A DNA stretch of 64,000 bases. Source: Desulfosporosinus sp. FKB (GTDB taxonomy: Bacteria > Bacillota > Desulfitobacteriia > Desulfitobacteriales > Desulfitobacteriaceae). Shown one piece after another: positions 44,436 through 52,747 of the stretch (position 1 is the stretch's first letter; each line of letters begins with the position of its first letter). The stretch lies in NCBI RefSeq assembly GCF_002196705.1, contig NZ_NADJ01000040.1, forward strand, positions 558,001 to 622,000. The letters are read 5' to 3'. The position numbers were made by a program, and so were the translations under genes. The notes beneath the pieces were generated by a model. That model worked only from the letters and a program-made list of their open reading frames with translations, ran no database searches and was not told where the DNA came from.

Positions 44436-44480
44436 TGAACTCGTTCAGCTAAAGCTGAACATCGGTGCCACTCCCACCTG
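44436..44480 (+). repeat. IS200/IS605-like end fragment, second copy beside the chemoreceptor
   Basis: TGAACTCGTTCAGCTAAAGC..GAACATCGGTGCCACTCCCACCTG joins the palindromic part of the 43021-43088 element to the CCACTCCCACCTG part of the 3741 fragment. It lies upstream of the chemoreceptor gene, in opposite orientation to the copy at its 3' end. Confidence 0.55.
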
Positions 44481-44547
44481 AATTCTATTAATAGTCGACA
44501 AAATCCTGCTTTTACTATTAAAATCCAATGAGAATTTTCCCAAAATG

Positions 44548-44576
44548 AAAAGAGAGCCCGCTTTTGAGCTCTCTTT
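44548..44576. terminator. Terminator hairpin downstream of zinc-ribbon gene
   Basis: AAAAGAGAGC..GCTCTCTTT. Lies about 90 bases beyond the stop of the minus-strand zinc-ribbon gene; on the minus strand CATTTTGGG follows. The rest of the gap 44339-44665 holds only the repeat fragment. Confidence 0.6.
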
Positions 44577-44665
44577 CCTTAAGCTGATTCTGTTGTCATG
44601 TACTTATGTTAAGCCTTAGTAAGTAAAAACCTCTTGCTATGCTTTAATTAATCTTCAAATTTAAG

Positions 44666-44878
44666 TCATCCGGCTCGGCGAACGGCGCGATGAGATATAA
44701 CATGAGTGATAGGTTCATGGTCAGGGATCAGTGGTTCAACCGATCCGTCAGACATAACCTCATAAATTCTAACCTCTCCACCTCCCTTAGTCCACTCGTG
44801 ACAACACTCGCTGCAATAATAACGTTCACGGCCAATTCTGCCTACTTCACGCGCTCCACAAAAAGGGCAATAATCCAT
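44666..44878 (-). CDS. Small zinc-ribbon protein
   Basis: 70 residues from ATG 44878 (GGAG 8 bases upstream). MDYCPFCGAREVGRIGRERYYCSECCHEW shows two CxxC pairs at about 4-7 and 22-25, a typical treble-clef/zinc-ribbon, followed by a strand-rich segment VRIYEVMSDGSVEPLIP and a basic end HRAVRRAG. Of unknown role; such proteins may bind nucleic acid or modulate partners. Lies upstream of an IS-like fragment and downstream of the fumarase genes. Confidence 0.75.
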   Translation of the reverse strand: MDYCPFCGAREVGRIGRERYYCSECCHEWTKGGGEVRIYEVMSDGSVEPLIPDHEPITHVISHRAVRRAG

Positions 44879-44980
44879 AGTTAGCACTCCTATCAAGGAT
44901 TTCCAATAATATCTTATTATATCTTAAAATCCTTAATTGTACTTTAAGAAATTGTGAAGCTTTTGTGACCAATTCTGAGC

Positions 44981-45538
44981 TTAAACCGTTCTATACTGGG
45001 CTTTCCCGCTCTCATACAGATTCGTTCCTTCTTGATCAATAATCACAATTGCCGGGAAATCTTTGACAACCAATCGTCGAACTGCTTCCGGTCCCAGTTC
45101 AGGATAGGCAATCACTTCTGCCGAAACAATGCGTTTGGCAATGAGTGCGCCAGCCCCGCCGATAGCTCCAAAATAAACGGCACCATGCTCTTTCATAGCT
45201 TCTATGACCTCAGGACTGCGCAGCCCTTTACCTATCATTCCTGTTAAACCTTGAGCAATTAACTTGGGGGAATAGGCATCCATCCGTCCGCTTGTCGTTG
45301 GTCCTGCTGATCCAATCACTTGCCCTTCCTTAGCTGGAGTCGGCCCCACGAAATAAATGACTTGGTCTTTCATAGCAAACGGCAATTCAAGCCCTTGCTC
45401 CAAGGCTTCCACCATTTTCTTGTGAGCAGCATCTCGTCCCGTATAAATAACACCACTTAATAAAACATTATCTCCGGCTTTTAACGTCTTGAGTTTTTCT
45501 TGCGTAAGAGGGGTTTCGATGCGTTTTACATCACTCAT
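44981..45538 (-). CDS. Class I fumarate hydratase (or mesaconase), beta subunit
   Basis: 185 residues, the C-terminal-type subunit of two-subunit class I hydratases. Signatures: LTQEKLKTLKAGDNVLLSGVIYTGRDAAHKKM, IYFVGPTPAKEGQVIGSAGPTTSGRMD and MIGKGLRS. The start overlaps the end of the alpha subunit gene by ATGA. It would form the swivelling half of the active site. Substrate could be fumarate/malate or mesaconate/citramalate; the glutamate mutase-methylaspartase operon 7 kb upstream makes the latter worth considering (inference). Confidence 0.93.
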   Translation of the reverse strand: MSDVKRIETPLTQEKLKTLKAGDNVLLSGVIYTGRDAAHKKMVEALEQGLELPFAMKDQVIYFVGPTPAKEGQVIGSAGPTTSGRMDAYSPKLIAQGLTGMIGKGLRSPEVIEAMKEHGAVYFGAIGGAGALIAKRIVSAEVIAYPELGPEAVRRLVVKDFPAIVIIDQEGTNLYESGKAQYRTV

Positions 45539-46395
45539 TGACTTTCCCTCCCTTGTAAGGTGATTTCCTTATGACGTGTCGCATGACAGCCAATGTTTAC
45601 GGCCACAGGCATTCCGGCGATATGCGTGGGATATACTTCTAAGTTGACAGCCAGCGCTGTCGTCACTCCGCCAAATCCTTGGGGTCCAATGCCCAAGCGA
45701 TTGATACGCTCTAATAATTCTTTTTCAATCTTCGCCAAACGTTCATCTTGGTTATGGATTCCAACTTCACGAAGCAAGGACTTCTTAGCCAAGAAGGTAG
45801 CCTTTTCCATAGTTCCTCCGACACCCACACCGACGATAATCGGAGGGCAAGGATTTCCGCCGGCTCGGTCAACAGTATCGACAACAAAATCCATCGCGCC
45901 CTGCAAACCTTCTGAAGGCTTACACATTTTCAGGCCGCCCATATTCTCACTCCCAAATCCTTTGGGGGCAACAATAAGGCGCAAAGCATCACCGGGTACA
46001 ATATCGTAATGAATGATCGCCGGAGTATTATCTCCAGTATTGACTCTATCAAAAGGATCTTTGACAACCGATTTGCGCAGGAACCCCTGCTCGTATCCCT
46101 GTCGTACTCCTTCATTAAGCGCATCCGTCAGGCTGCCGCCTGCTATGTGCAAATCCTGACCGATTTCCACAAAAAGCACTGCCATCCCGGTATCCTGGCA
46201 CATAGGGACTTGCTCTTTGTGAGCAATATCGGCATTTTCTATAAGACGCTCCAAGACCTCCTGACCCAAGGGCGAAGATTCCCTTTTAAGGGCTGACTGA
46301 AAGCCTGTCATAATGTCCGAACTCAAATTATAGTTTGCTTCCATACAGAGGGTTCGGATAGCTGAAATAATTTCATCCACGTGGATTTCTTTCAT
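45535..46395 (-). CDS. Class I fumarate hydratase (or mesaconase), alpha subunit
   Basis: 286 residues. It binds the [4Fe-4S] cluster; candidate ligands lie in VPMCQDTGMAVLF, GGNPCPPIIVGVGVGG and NIGCHATRHKEI, and a further Cys in GLKMCKPSEG. Subunit length and order are those of the two-subunit enzymes of anaerobes. AGGAGGTCAGGC precedes ATG 46395. The cluster makes the enzyme oxygen-sensitive, which fits an anaerobe. The hydration of fumarate to malate is the default call; the mesaconate reaction is an alternative known for some class I enzymes. Confidence 0.94.
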   Translation of the reverse strand: MKEIHVDEIISAIRTLCMEANYNLSSDIMTGFQSALKRESSPLGQEVLERLIENADIAHKEQVPMCQDTGMAVLFVEIGQDLHIAGGSLTDALNEGVRQGYEQGFLRKSVVKDPFDRVNTGDNTPAIIHYDIVPGDALRLIVAPKGFGSENMGGLKMCKPSEGLQGAMDFVVDTVDRAGGNPCPPIIVGVGVGGTMEKATFLAKKSLLREVGIHNQDERLAKIEKELLERINRLGIGPQGFGGVTTALAVNLEVYPTHIAGMPVAVNIGCHATRHKEITLQGRESQ

Positions 46396-46429
46396 TTAGA
46401 TGCCTGACCTCCTTTAATGTCTATTTATT

Positions 46430-49400
46430 TTAACTCGATGTCGTCGCTGAAGCAACGGGCGAAAACTGACTAGTAGCAGAACCGTTAACTGCCTGGATTT
46501 TATAATAATAGGTTGTATTGGCCCACAGACCGTTATTAGAATAACTATTTGTTGTTACTGTGGCAATATGGGTAAACGTACCCGAAGAGGATGTTGAGCC
46601 GAAGATATAATAACTTATCGCACCGCTTACGGCATCCCAACTAAGGTCTATTTGACCTGAGCTTACAGCGGATGCCGTAGCGAGTCTTGGTGCAGATACG
46701 GTTGTGGATACATTTGTTGCGTTTGCACCATTAATGCTGGTTAAAACGCTGTCCGGCACAACAACTGTTCCGCCGAAGACAACTTCTTTTTGAATACTGC
46801 CGGAGATGCTTCCCAGGTAATCAAGAGTTGACTGCTCCACTGGATTGCTTACCAAAAAGACCGGGGAGTTTGTCAGAGAAGCCAAAACCGAACCGGCTAG
46901 AGCATCACCATAGTTTTCACCTGTCGATATATAGCAGGTGCTAAAATCCAATTTGTCAGCAAATGCTTTAATAACACTGATATTTGTATCATACCTATCT
47001 TGACCGCTAAGTCTTGTCGGAGAGGGAAGCTGATTAAGAACACTATCACTGATAACCCCTGTGCCCCCTACAACATAAGTACTTTGTATCCCCTGCAAAT
47101 AGGTTTTCACACTTTGAGAGAGAGTATTCTTCGATGTAAGCAGAATAGGGATTCCCTTCATAGCCGCGATGGGGGCTATAGACAAAGCATCCGGGAAGGT
47201 TTCGCCGCTTGCGACGACTGCTTGACTCGTTGGCTTCATTGCCTGTGCGATTTTTACCGACGTTTCGTAACTGTCGTTTCCCGCAATTCTCGTAACTTGA
47301 ATTCCCATATCTTTAATGCTTTGCTCAACTGCCGCAGAAATAACGCCAACTCCACCTACGATAAAAACACTTTTTACTTTCATACTCGTAAGCTGGGCCT
47401 TAGTTTGTTCATTTAACGTATCCTTAGTCGTCAGCAATAAGGGTGCATTATACTCTGCAGCCAAAGGGCCGCTGCATAAAGCATCAGAAAACGTTTCCCC
47501 GCTGACAACAACAGCATAGTAAGAGGTTTTCCCTTCTTCTTTGGCGACCTCTGCGGCAGTCCCGTACATATCTTCCCCGGCCAGTCGTTGGGAGGGAATT
47601 TGTGAGGGATTCGTCGGTGCAGTGCTGCCCGACCCGGTAGTCACCGCCGAGACGATGGCCGAAAAGGGGCTTGATCCTAAACTGCCCACCGCCTGAATCT
47701 TATAATAATAGGTTGTATTCGAAGTTAGATTGGAATCCGTATAATTCAAGGTGGAAACCGTAGCAATATTTGTATAGGTGTCCGAAAGGGAGGATGCCCG
47801 GTACACATAATAGGAAGTTGCATTACTGACGGAATCCCAGGTCAAATAGATCTGACTGGTACTTAAGGCCGTCGCTGTAGGGTTGGCAGGAGCCGGCAAG
47901 GCACTATTGGTAAGCATTGTTGTGGCAGGGACGATGGCCGAGTCGGCACTGGGACCGTTGCTTCCTACCGCAACCACCTTGTAAGTATAGGTGGTGTTCG
48001 CTGCCAAGCCGGAATCAGTAAGGCTTGTACTCGTTGCCATCCCTATATTGGTATACGTCAGCGAAGGCGAAATAGCCCTGTAGACATTATAATAGGTGGC
48101 ATTGGGAACGGCACTCCAAGTCAAGTATATTTGACTGGTGCTTTGGGCAGTAGCCGTTACATTGGTCGGCGTCGGCAAGGCGCCATAAGAATATGTCGTT
48201 GTTACATTGACAATGGCCGAATCCGGGCTGGTAGCCGAACTGCCGACAGCTACGACCTTATAATAATAAGTCGTAAATGCCGAAACTGTGGTATCAGTAT
48301 AAGTCGTTGTCGTCGGTACGCCAACAATGGTGTATGTTCCGGTAAGAGAGGTGGACCTGAAAACCGAATAATACGTTGCATTAGTTACAGGTGCCCAATT
48401 CAAATAGACTTGAGTGCTCGCTGCAGCCGTCGCTGTCAGACTTGCAGGTGCAGCTAAACCGCCGCTGGCGACGGTTGTCGCATTAACAATAACAGAATCC
48501 GAACTTGGTCCCGCATTACCAACAGCCACTACTTTATAATAATAGGTTGTATTGGCCGATACGGTGGAATCATTATAATAGGCCGTTGTCGGCGAACCAA
48601 CAATAGCGTAAGTTCCATAAGGAGATGTTGACCTGTAGACATAATAAAAATTCGCACTCACAGCGCTCCAGGTCAGATAGACTTGAGTGCTGCTGACAAC
48701 CGTAGCGCTTAGATTACCGGGAGCCGCCGGGACTGTGTTAGAGACTGTCGTTGTCGCGTAAACTACGGGAGAATCTGCACTTGTCCCATAGCTGTTTCCA
48801 GCCTGAACTTTATAATAATAAGCTACGTTCGGAGTTAAGCCGGAATCAGTGTAGTAAGGGGTACTGGGTACAGCAATCGTGGAAAATGGTCCTGACGGCG
48901 AGTTAGACCTGTAAATATAATAGTTGGTTGCATAACTAACCGGATTCCAGGTCAGGCTGATTTGAGTTGTACTGGGGGCTGTAGCGATAAGGTTTGTCGG
49001 GGCTGCAGGAACGCCAGTTGAATTCATCGGTGTCGCAGAAACAACGGCAGAATATCCGCTTACAGCACCACCGCTTACAGCCTGAATCCTGTAATAATAC
49101 GTAATATTCATCGACAAACCGGTATCCGTAAAACCTGTAGTACTGGGCTGAGCAACAAGAGTATATGTACCTGAGTTCGCTGTTGTCCTGTAAACATAAT
49201 AGTAGGATGCACCACTCACAGCACTCCAAGTCAAATAAATCTGACTTGTGCTCGCTGCCGTAGCCGTTAAATTTGTCGGAGCGGACAACGTGCTGCTTGA
49301 AGTTAGAGTAACCGCACAAACTACGCTGGAATATGCGCCTCCTCCAACGATATTGGCGGCCTGAACTTTATAATAATAGGCGGTACCCGGAGACAAACCA

Positions 49401-49660
49401 GTATCTGTATAATTCGGAGATGTTGTCGTACCGACAATCGAGTAATTCCCGGAGGAAGAGGTTCCCCGGTAAACATAATAGGCTGTCGTACTGCCTACCG
49501 AACTCCAGGTTAAGGAAATTTGACTGCTGCTAAGGGTGGTAGCAGTAAGACCTGTCGGCGCTGGGGGAGTCGTTAAAGCCAAGGCTTTTTGGGGAAAGAA
49601 TAACGTAGTGATTAATAAACACAACACTAACGCCACAAACTTGAAATTACGTTGTTTCAT
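46430..49660 (-). CDS. Large surface protein with FN3 domains and CWB2 repeats
   Basis: 1076 residues. A signal peptide (FKFVALVLCLLITTLFFPQKALA) is followed by seven fibronectin type III domains of about 92 residues (each APTNLTAT..STSQIYLTWSAV..YYVYR..TYYYKVQAVG), then three CWB2 repeats (about 710-985; RLAGEDMYGTA, RIAGNDSYETS, RLSGQDRYDTN) and one last FN3 domain. The FN3 units are highly similar to each other, suggesting recent expansion. Likely exported and bound to the wall by the CWB2 modules, with FN3 domains reaching outward or binding carbohydrate/protein. 35 bases separate it from the fumarase alpha gene downstream. Confidence 0.94.
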   Translation of the reverse strand: MKQRNFKFVALVLCLLITTLFFPQKALALTTPPAPTGLTATTLSSSQISLTWSSVGSTTAYYVYRGTSSSGNYSIVGTTTSPNYTDTGLSPGTAYYYKVQAANIVGGGAYSSVVCAVTLTSSSTLSAPTNLTATAASTSQIYLTWSAVSGASYYYVYRTTANSGTYTLVAQPSTTGFTDTGLSMNITYYYRIQAVSGGAVSGYSAVVSATPMNSTGVPAAPTNLIATAPSTTQISLTWNPVSYATNYYIYRSNSPSGPFSTIAVPSTPYYTDSGLTPNVAYYYKVQAGNSYGTSADSPVVYATTTVSNTVPAAPGNLSATVVSSTQVYLTWSAVSANFYYVYRSTSPYGTYAIVGSPTTAYYNDSTVSANTTYYYKVVAVGNAGPSSDSVIVNATTVASGGLAAPASLTATAAASTQVYLNWAPVTNATYYSVFRSTSLTGTYTIVGVPTTTTYTDTTVSAFTTYYYKVVAVGSSATSPDSAIVNVTTTYSYGALPTPTNVTATAQSTSQIYLTWSAVPNATYYNVYRAISPSLTYTNIGMATSTSLTDSGLAANTTYTYKVVAVGSNGPSADSAIVPATTMLTNSALPAPANPTATALSTSQIYLTWDSVSNATSYYVYRASSLSDTYTNIATVSTLNYTDSNLTSNTTYYYKIQAVGSLGSSPFSAIVSAVTTGSGSTAPTNPSQIPSQRLAGEDMYGTAAEVAKEEGKTSYYAVVVSGETFSDALCSGPLAAEYNAPLLLTTKDTLNEQTKAQLTSMKVKSVFIVGGVGVISAAVEQSIKDMGIQVTRIAGNDSYETSVKIAQAMKPTSQAVVASGETFPDALSIAPIAAMKGIPILLTSKNTLSQSVKTYLQGIQSTYVVGGTGVISDSVLNQLPSPTRLSGQDRYDTNISVIKAFADKLDFSTCYISTGENYGDALAGSVLASLTNSPVFLVSNPVEQSTLDYLGSISGSIQKEVVFGGTVVVPDSVLTSINGANATNVSTTVSAPRLATASAVSSGQIDLSWDAVSGAISYYIFGSTSSSGTFTHIATVTTNSYSNNGLWANTTYYYKIQAVNGSATSQFSPVASATTSS

Positions 49661-49886
49661 CAGTTAACCCTCCTGAGCTGCTTTTACCTCAATTTCTTTT
49701 GCCTCAGTGTACAAAGACATTTAATACCTTTTTTCATTATTTATCTCGCTGAACATTTCGAGATTGTTATTTTCTTATTAATCGTTGCATAATGTGTATT
49801 ATTCTTGTTTCAAGCCCTATAATCCTTCTTGTCAAGACAAACATTTTCAGAAATCGATACAAGCCATCTCTGTTTTGTCTTACTCA

Positions 49887-50681
49887 TTAATCACTCGCCT
49901 CGCTGCCCTTAATACAACATCCTATGGCCCCATTATATTGAGGTTCTTGGGGAATAATAACCCGCTTCCCTGTACCTTCCTGCAGAAGCCTTGTCACCGC
50001 CTGATTATGGGCAACGCCCCCGGTAAAGACTAAAACCTCCCCCTCAAAAGAACGCAAAAGGGGCAGGATTCGCTTAACGATCGTGGCATTAACGCCCGCT
50101 GCCAGTTCTTTTATCGGATAGCCTTCAACGATCTTGCCAATAAGTTCGCTTTCTCCAAACACCGCACAGGTAGAATTCAGCTCCACAGGAGCATCTGCAT
50201 ACTGGCCAAGCTCCTCAAGAGACAAATCCAAGATATTAGCCATGTTTTCCAAATAACGCCCTGAGGAGGCCGCACACTTATCATTCGTCAAAAAGTCAAT
50301 CATTTTACCTCGGCGAACTTGAATGATTTTGCTGTCCTGCCCCCCTAAATCAACGAGCGTGAAATCCTTAAGCCCGGTTTGGTGAACAGCACCCAGAACA
50401 TGAGCTTTTAATTCCGGAATCGCTTCTCCTCCGGCAAGCTCTAAGGTATTTCGGCCATAGCCGGTCGATACAAGACTGTCAACTTCAGGCAAACCCAAGG
50501 CTTCAAAATTCACGACCAGTTTCCCATCGTGCTTACGTCCATATTCTCGATAAAAACGGATAGTATCTAACCTTTCCAGCCGCTTAATCTCTAAGGAATC
50601 AGATTCCGTTGGGGATTGCATGAGGGCGATCTTAACACTTCGACTTCCTAAATCAATACCACAAATCGTTTGCATAGACAT
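49887..50681 (-). CDS. Acyl-CoA dehydratase activase (BadF/BadG/HgdC family)
   Basis: 264 residues from ATG 50681 (GAGG 5 bases upstream). An actin-like ATPase: phosphate-1 loop CGIDLGSRSVKIALM, STGYGRNTLE, phosphate-2 loop LVDLGGQDSKIIQV, and two cysteines in TNDKCAASSGRYLE and NSTCAVFGESELIGKI that bind one [4Fe-4S] between the subunits of the dimer. It transfers an electron, driven by ATP, to a 2-hydroxyacyl-CoA dehydratase or related double-cubane protein. The partner is the next gene upstream on the same strand (50952-51965), 270 bases away. The frame extends to 50759 without a good start. Confidence 0.93.
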   Translation of the reverse strand: MSMQTICGIDLGSRSVKIALMQSPTESDSLEIKRLERLDTIRFYREYGRKHDGKLVVNFEALGLPEVDSLVSTGYGRNTLELAGGEAIPELKAHVLGAVHQTGLKDFTLVDLGGQDSKIIQVRRGKMIDFLTNDKCAASSGRYLENMANILDLSLEELGQYADAPVELNSTCAVFGESELIGKIVEGYPIKELAAGVNATIVKRILPLLRSFEGEVLVFTGGVAHNQAVTRLLQEGTGKRVIIPQEPQYNGAIGCCIKGSEASD

Positions 50682-50951
50682 TTTAACCTCACGAGGCAAG
50701 AAGTCTCCCACCGCTTTAGGCAGGGGATGAATTGCCGCCTTTCTTCTTGATATTCTCATTCATAGAGCACTAAAATATAGTAAAACATAGTTGCCAAACC
50801 TTATAAAGGAATATAAAAAGCTTTGCGTACATCCTGATTCTTAGGGCTCATTTAACCTGAAAAACTACTATTGTTCGATGTAACACTTCACTGGCGAAAA
50901 ATCCAATGCCGCCTAACGCTCAAAATCCCTAACAAACAAGGACGACTTTCT

Positions 50952-51965
50952 CTATTCTTTCAGCATACTTAAAAATGACTCGATCCTCATTTTGCTCCGT
51001 GCGTCCAGCCCCGTTGGATTCTCGCCTTCCAGCGTTAAGATCGGGTAGTCCAATTTTTTACGAATAATCAAGTCCTCGATTTGACGGTAACAAAAGCTTT
51101 GCGTATAGTGGATAATTCCATCCAGCTGACGTCGTTCCCCTTCGCAACGAATGTCCTCAATCCTCTGAAAAACTTGATAAGGATAGGTGTAGCGCCGGTA
51201 TTGTTCAACGATATCCTCCGTTGGAAAAGGCATGGAAAATTGCCTTTGAACTTCATTAAAAACAACACGCGCCCCCTGCTCCTCGATAAAATCATACATC
51301 TCGGGAAAAATCGGAGGAACTCCGATAAAACCTAATCGTACTTCCCGTGCCTTTTTCCGACCTTGGGACAGATTCCTTTCCGCTAACGATTCTCTTTGGC
51401 GAGCCTCTTGGATAAACTCCTCCATCTCGCGGGCAAATCGTTCTGGATCACCGTTAAAATCCGAGCAGGAAACTTGATAAAGATGATTTTCGAACCCCCT
51501 TACCCGATTTTCTTCCCAAGTCAGCCGATCAATCTCCCAGGCCAAGGCCCGGACTTGGTCAAGCCGCCTTTTCTGCTCCTTTACACCCTCCCAGGTTGTT
51601 CCTAGAGCAGCTATAAGTTTGTCCATTTGCAGCCTAAGCATGTCAGGATCACCATCATAAGGAAACGCAAAAGGTATTATATCAATCCCCTCAACTTCCC
51701 ACGTCTCCATCAAAGCATGAGTATTGCTGCAATCTCCTTGAGTAACAGCTATAATACGTCGGATTTCAGGGTCCAGCAGAGCACTGGAATACAATCCCTT
51801 AATCCAACCGCAGACATTCCTGGGAAAACCAGCCAACTCAGCATCCTCAACACGCTTCATCGCATCTGAAGCAGTAATAAATATATTATTTAAATCAATC
51901 GGAGTTTCACCTGCCGCATAAATAACCTCAACCGGCACCGTCGTCGTTAAACCAATCTTACCCAT
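50952..51965 (-). CDS. 2-hydroxyacyl-CoA dehydratase-like (HgdB/YjiM family) iron-sulfur protein
   Basis: 337 residues. It begins MGKIGLTTTVPVEVIYAAGETPIDLNNIF, the HgdB/BcrC N-terminal motif. Cysteines at 52 (NVCGWIKG), 79 (QGDCSNTH) and 292 (SFCYRQIED) occupy the usual [4Fe-4S] ligand positions; others are at 167 and 274. Only one such subunit is encoded, unlike the two-subunit 2-hydroxyglutaryl-CoA dehydratase, so it may act as a homodimer as proposed for YjiM and the double-cubane cluster proteins (family knowledge). The adjacent activase supports an ATP-driven low-potential reduction. The substrate is unknown. ATG 51965 has AAGGAG upstream. Confidence 0.88.
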   Translation of the reverse strand: MGKIGLTTTVPVEVIYAAGETPIDLNNIFITASDAMKRVEDAELAGFPRNVCGWIKGLYSSALLDPEIRRIIAVTQGDCSNTHALMETWEVEGIDIIPFAFPYDGDPDMLRLQMDKLIAALGTTWEGVKEQKRRLDQVRALAWEIDRLTWEENRVRGFENHLYQVSCSDFNGDPERFAREMEEFIQEARQRESLAERNLSQGRKKAREVRLGFIGVPPIFPEMYDFIEEQGARVVFNEVQRQFSMPFPTEDIVEQYRRYTYPYQVFQRIEDIRCEGERRQLDGIIHYTQSFCYRQIEDLIIRKKLDYPILTLEGENPTGLDARSKMRIESFLSMLKE

Positions 51966-52289
51966 AAAGGCCCACTTCTCCTTGTCCTTGCATAGCTTAA
52001 ATTGCTTATACTCTTTATTGTAAAGGTTTCAGCCCGAAAAGTTAAGTCCGCGGCCCTTTTCATCATCTAACATCGCCGCAAAGCATCATCATAACCAGCG
52101 GTCCCCTCTCGCCGTCCATGGTTTCGGCGAACACACTGCAGGGGTATGCGTAATGAGACGCGGAGTGGCGATAAGCCGTCCGCCTACGTCATGGCCAGCA
52201 GTTGACATCGGACATCACCCATGGGTTTGGCACGAAAGTATCCAGCGAACATCTTCGCTCGAAGCGGCTATCTCCAAAGAATACTTATC
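51966..52289. other. Intergenic region, no gene seen
   Basis: GC-rich irregular sequence with short complementary stretches (TTTCGGCGAA near 52123, CATCACCCATGGGT near 52212). No coding frame that I can support; it leads into the structured repeat fragments. Confidence 0.45.
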
Positions 52290-52375
52290 CGCTGAAGAGC
52301 TCCCGCGCAAGCAAGTGAGTTGGCCTCGGAATACCAATGAGCGATATGGGCGCAGCTCCCCGACCCGAAGGATCT
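52290..52375 (+). repeat. Diverged partial copy A of structured repeat
   Basis: GCTCCCGCGCAAGCAAGTGAG..GGCCTCGGAAT..TGAGCGATATGGGCGCAGCTCCCCGACCCGAA matches the 3' half of copies B and C with about a quarter of the positions changed. The 5' half is not recognisable. Confidence 0.6.
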
Positions 52376-52422
52376 ATATTTATCCCTCGATGGCGCCATC
52401 AGGTCGACTTTAGCGTCGACTT

Positions 52423-52478
52423 AAAAAAGAGAAGACCAGACCCCTTACTATTAAATCAATAAGGAAATCCAGTCTTCA
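52423..52478 (-). terminator. Terminator of the glutamate mutase-methylaspartase operon
   Basis: On the minus strand GAAGACTGGATTTCCTTA pairs with TAAGGGGTCTGGTCTTC and is followed by TCTTTTTTAAG. It lies about 270 bases beyond the mal stop, downstream of repeat copy B. A small palindrome GTCGAC..GTCGAC (52403-52420) follows. Confidence 0.7.
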
Positions 52479-52515
52479 TCCTAAGATTGTTAACCCAAAA
52501 ACACTATAGACCTAA

Positions 52516-52710
52516 GAGGAAGGGAGCTTCACCCACAAGAGTGAACTCATTGCATGGAGAGGCGGTTAGGCTCACAAAGTTTGCGTAGGAGAGCGGAGCC
52601 GTGGTTCACATCAGGTATTACCCTGAGGTTCGGCAGAGCTCCCACGCAAACGAGTGAGCGAGCCTCGGAATGCTGAGTGAACGGTGTGGGCGAAGCTCCC
52701 TGACCCGAAC
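52516..52710 (+). repeat. Structured ~190-nt repeat, copy B
   Basis: Near-identical to 61693-61884. The ends GGGAGCTTC.CCCAC and GTGGGCGAAGCTCCC form inverted arms; nested inside are ACTCA/TGAGT, GGCTCAC/GTGAG.GAGCC and GTTTGCG/CGCAAAC, so the whole folds as one long, bulged hairpin with a loop domain around 52588-52650. No reading frame is conserved between the copies. It directly follows mal in transcription sense. Could be a non-autonomous mobile element or a structured RNA. Confidence 0.8.
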
Positions 52711-52747
52711 GGCTCAATTTCCGTACAACCCCATTTGCAAAGAAGAA

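Noticed and set aside
49887-51965. Benzoyl-CoA reductase genes
   Set aside because: Only one catalytic subunit and one activase are present; a four-subunit reductase would need more genes.
52153-52413. 86-codon frame on the plus strand
   Set aside because: Covers structured repeat copy A; frame not conserved in copies B and C.
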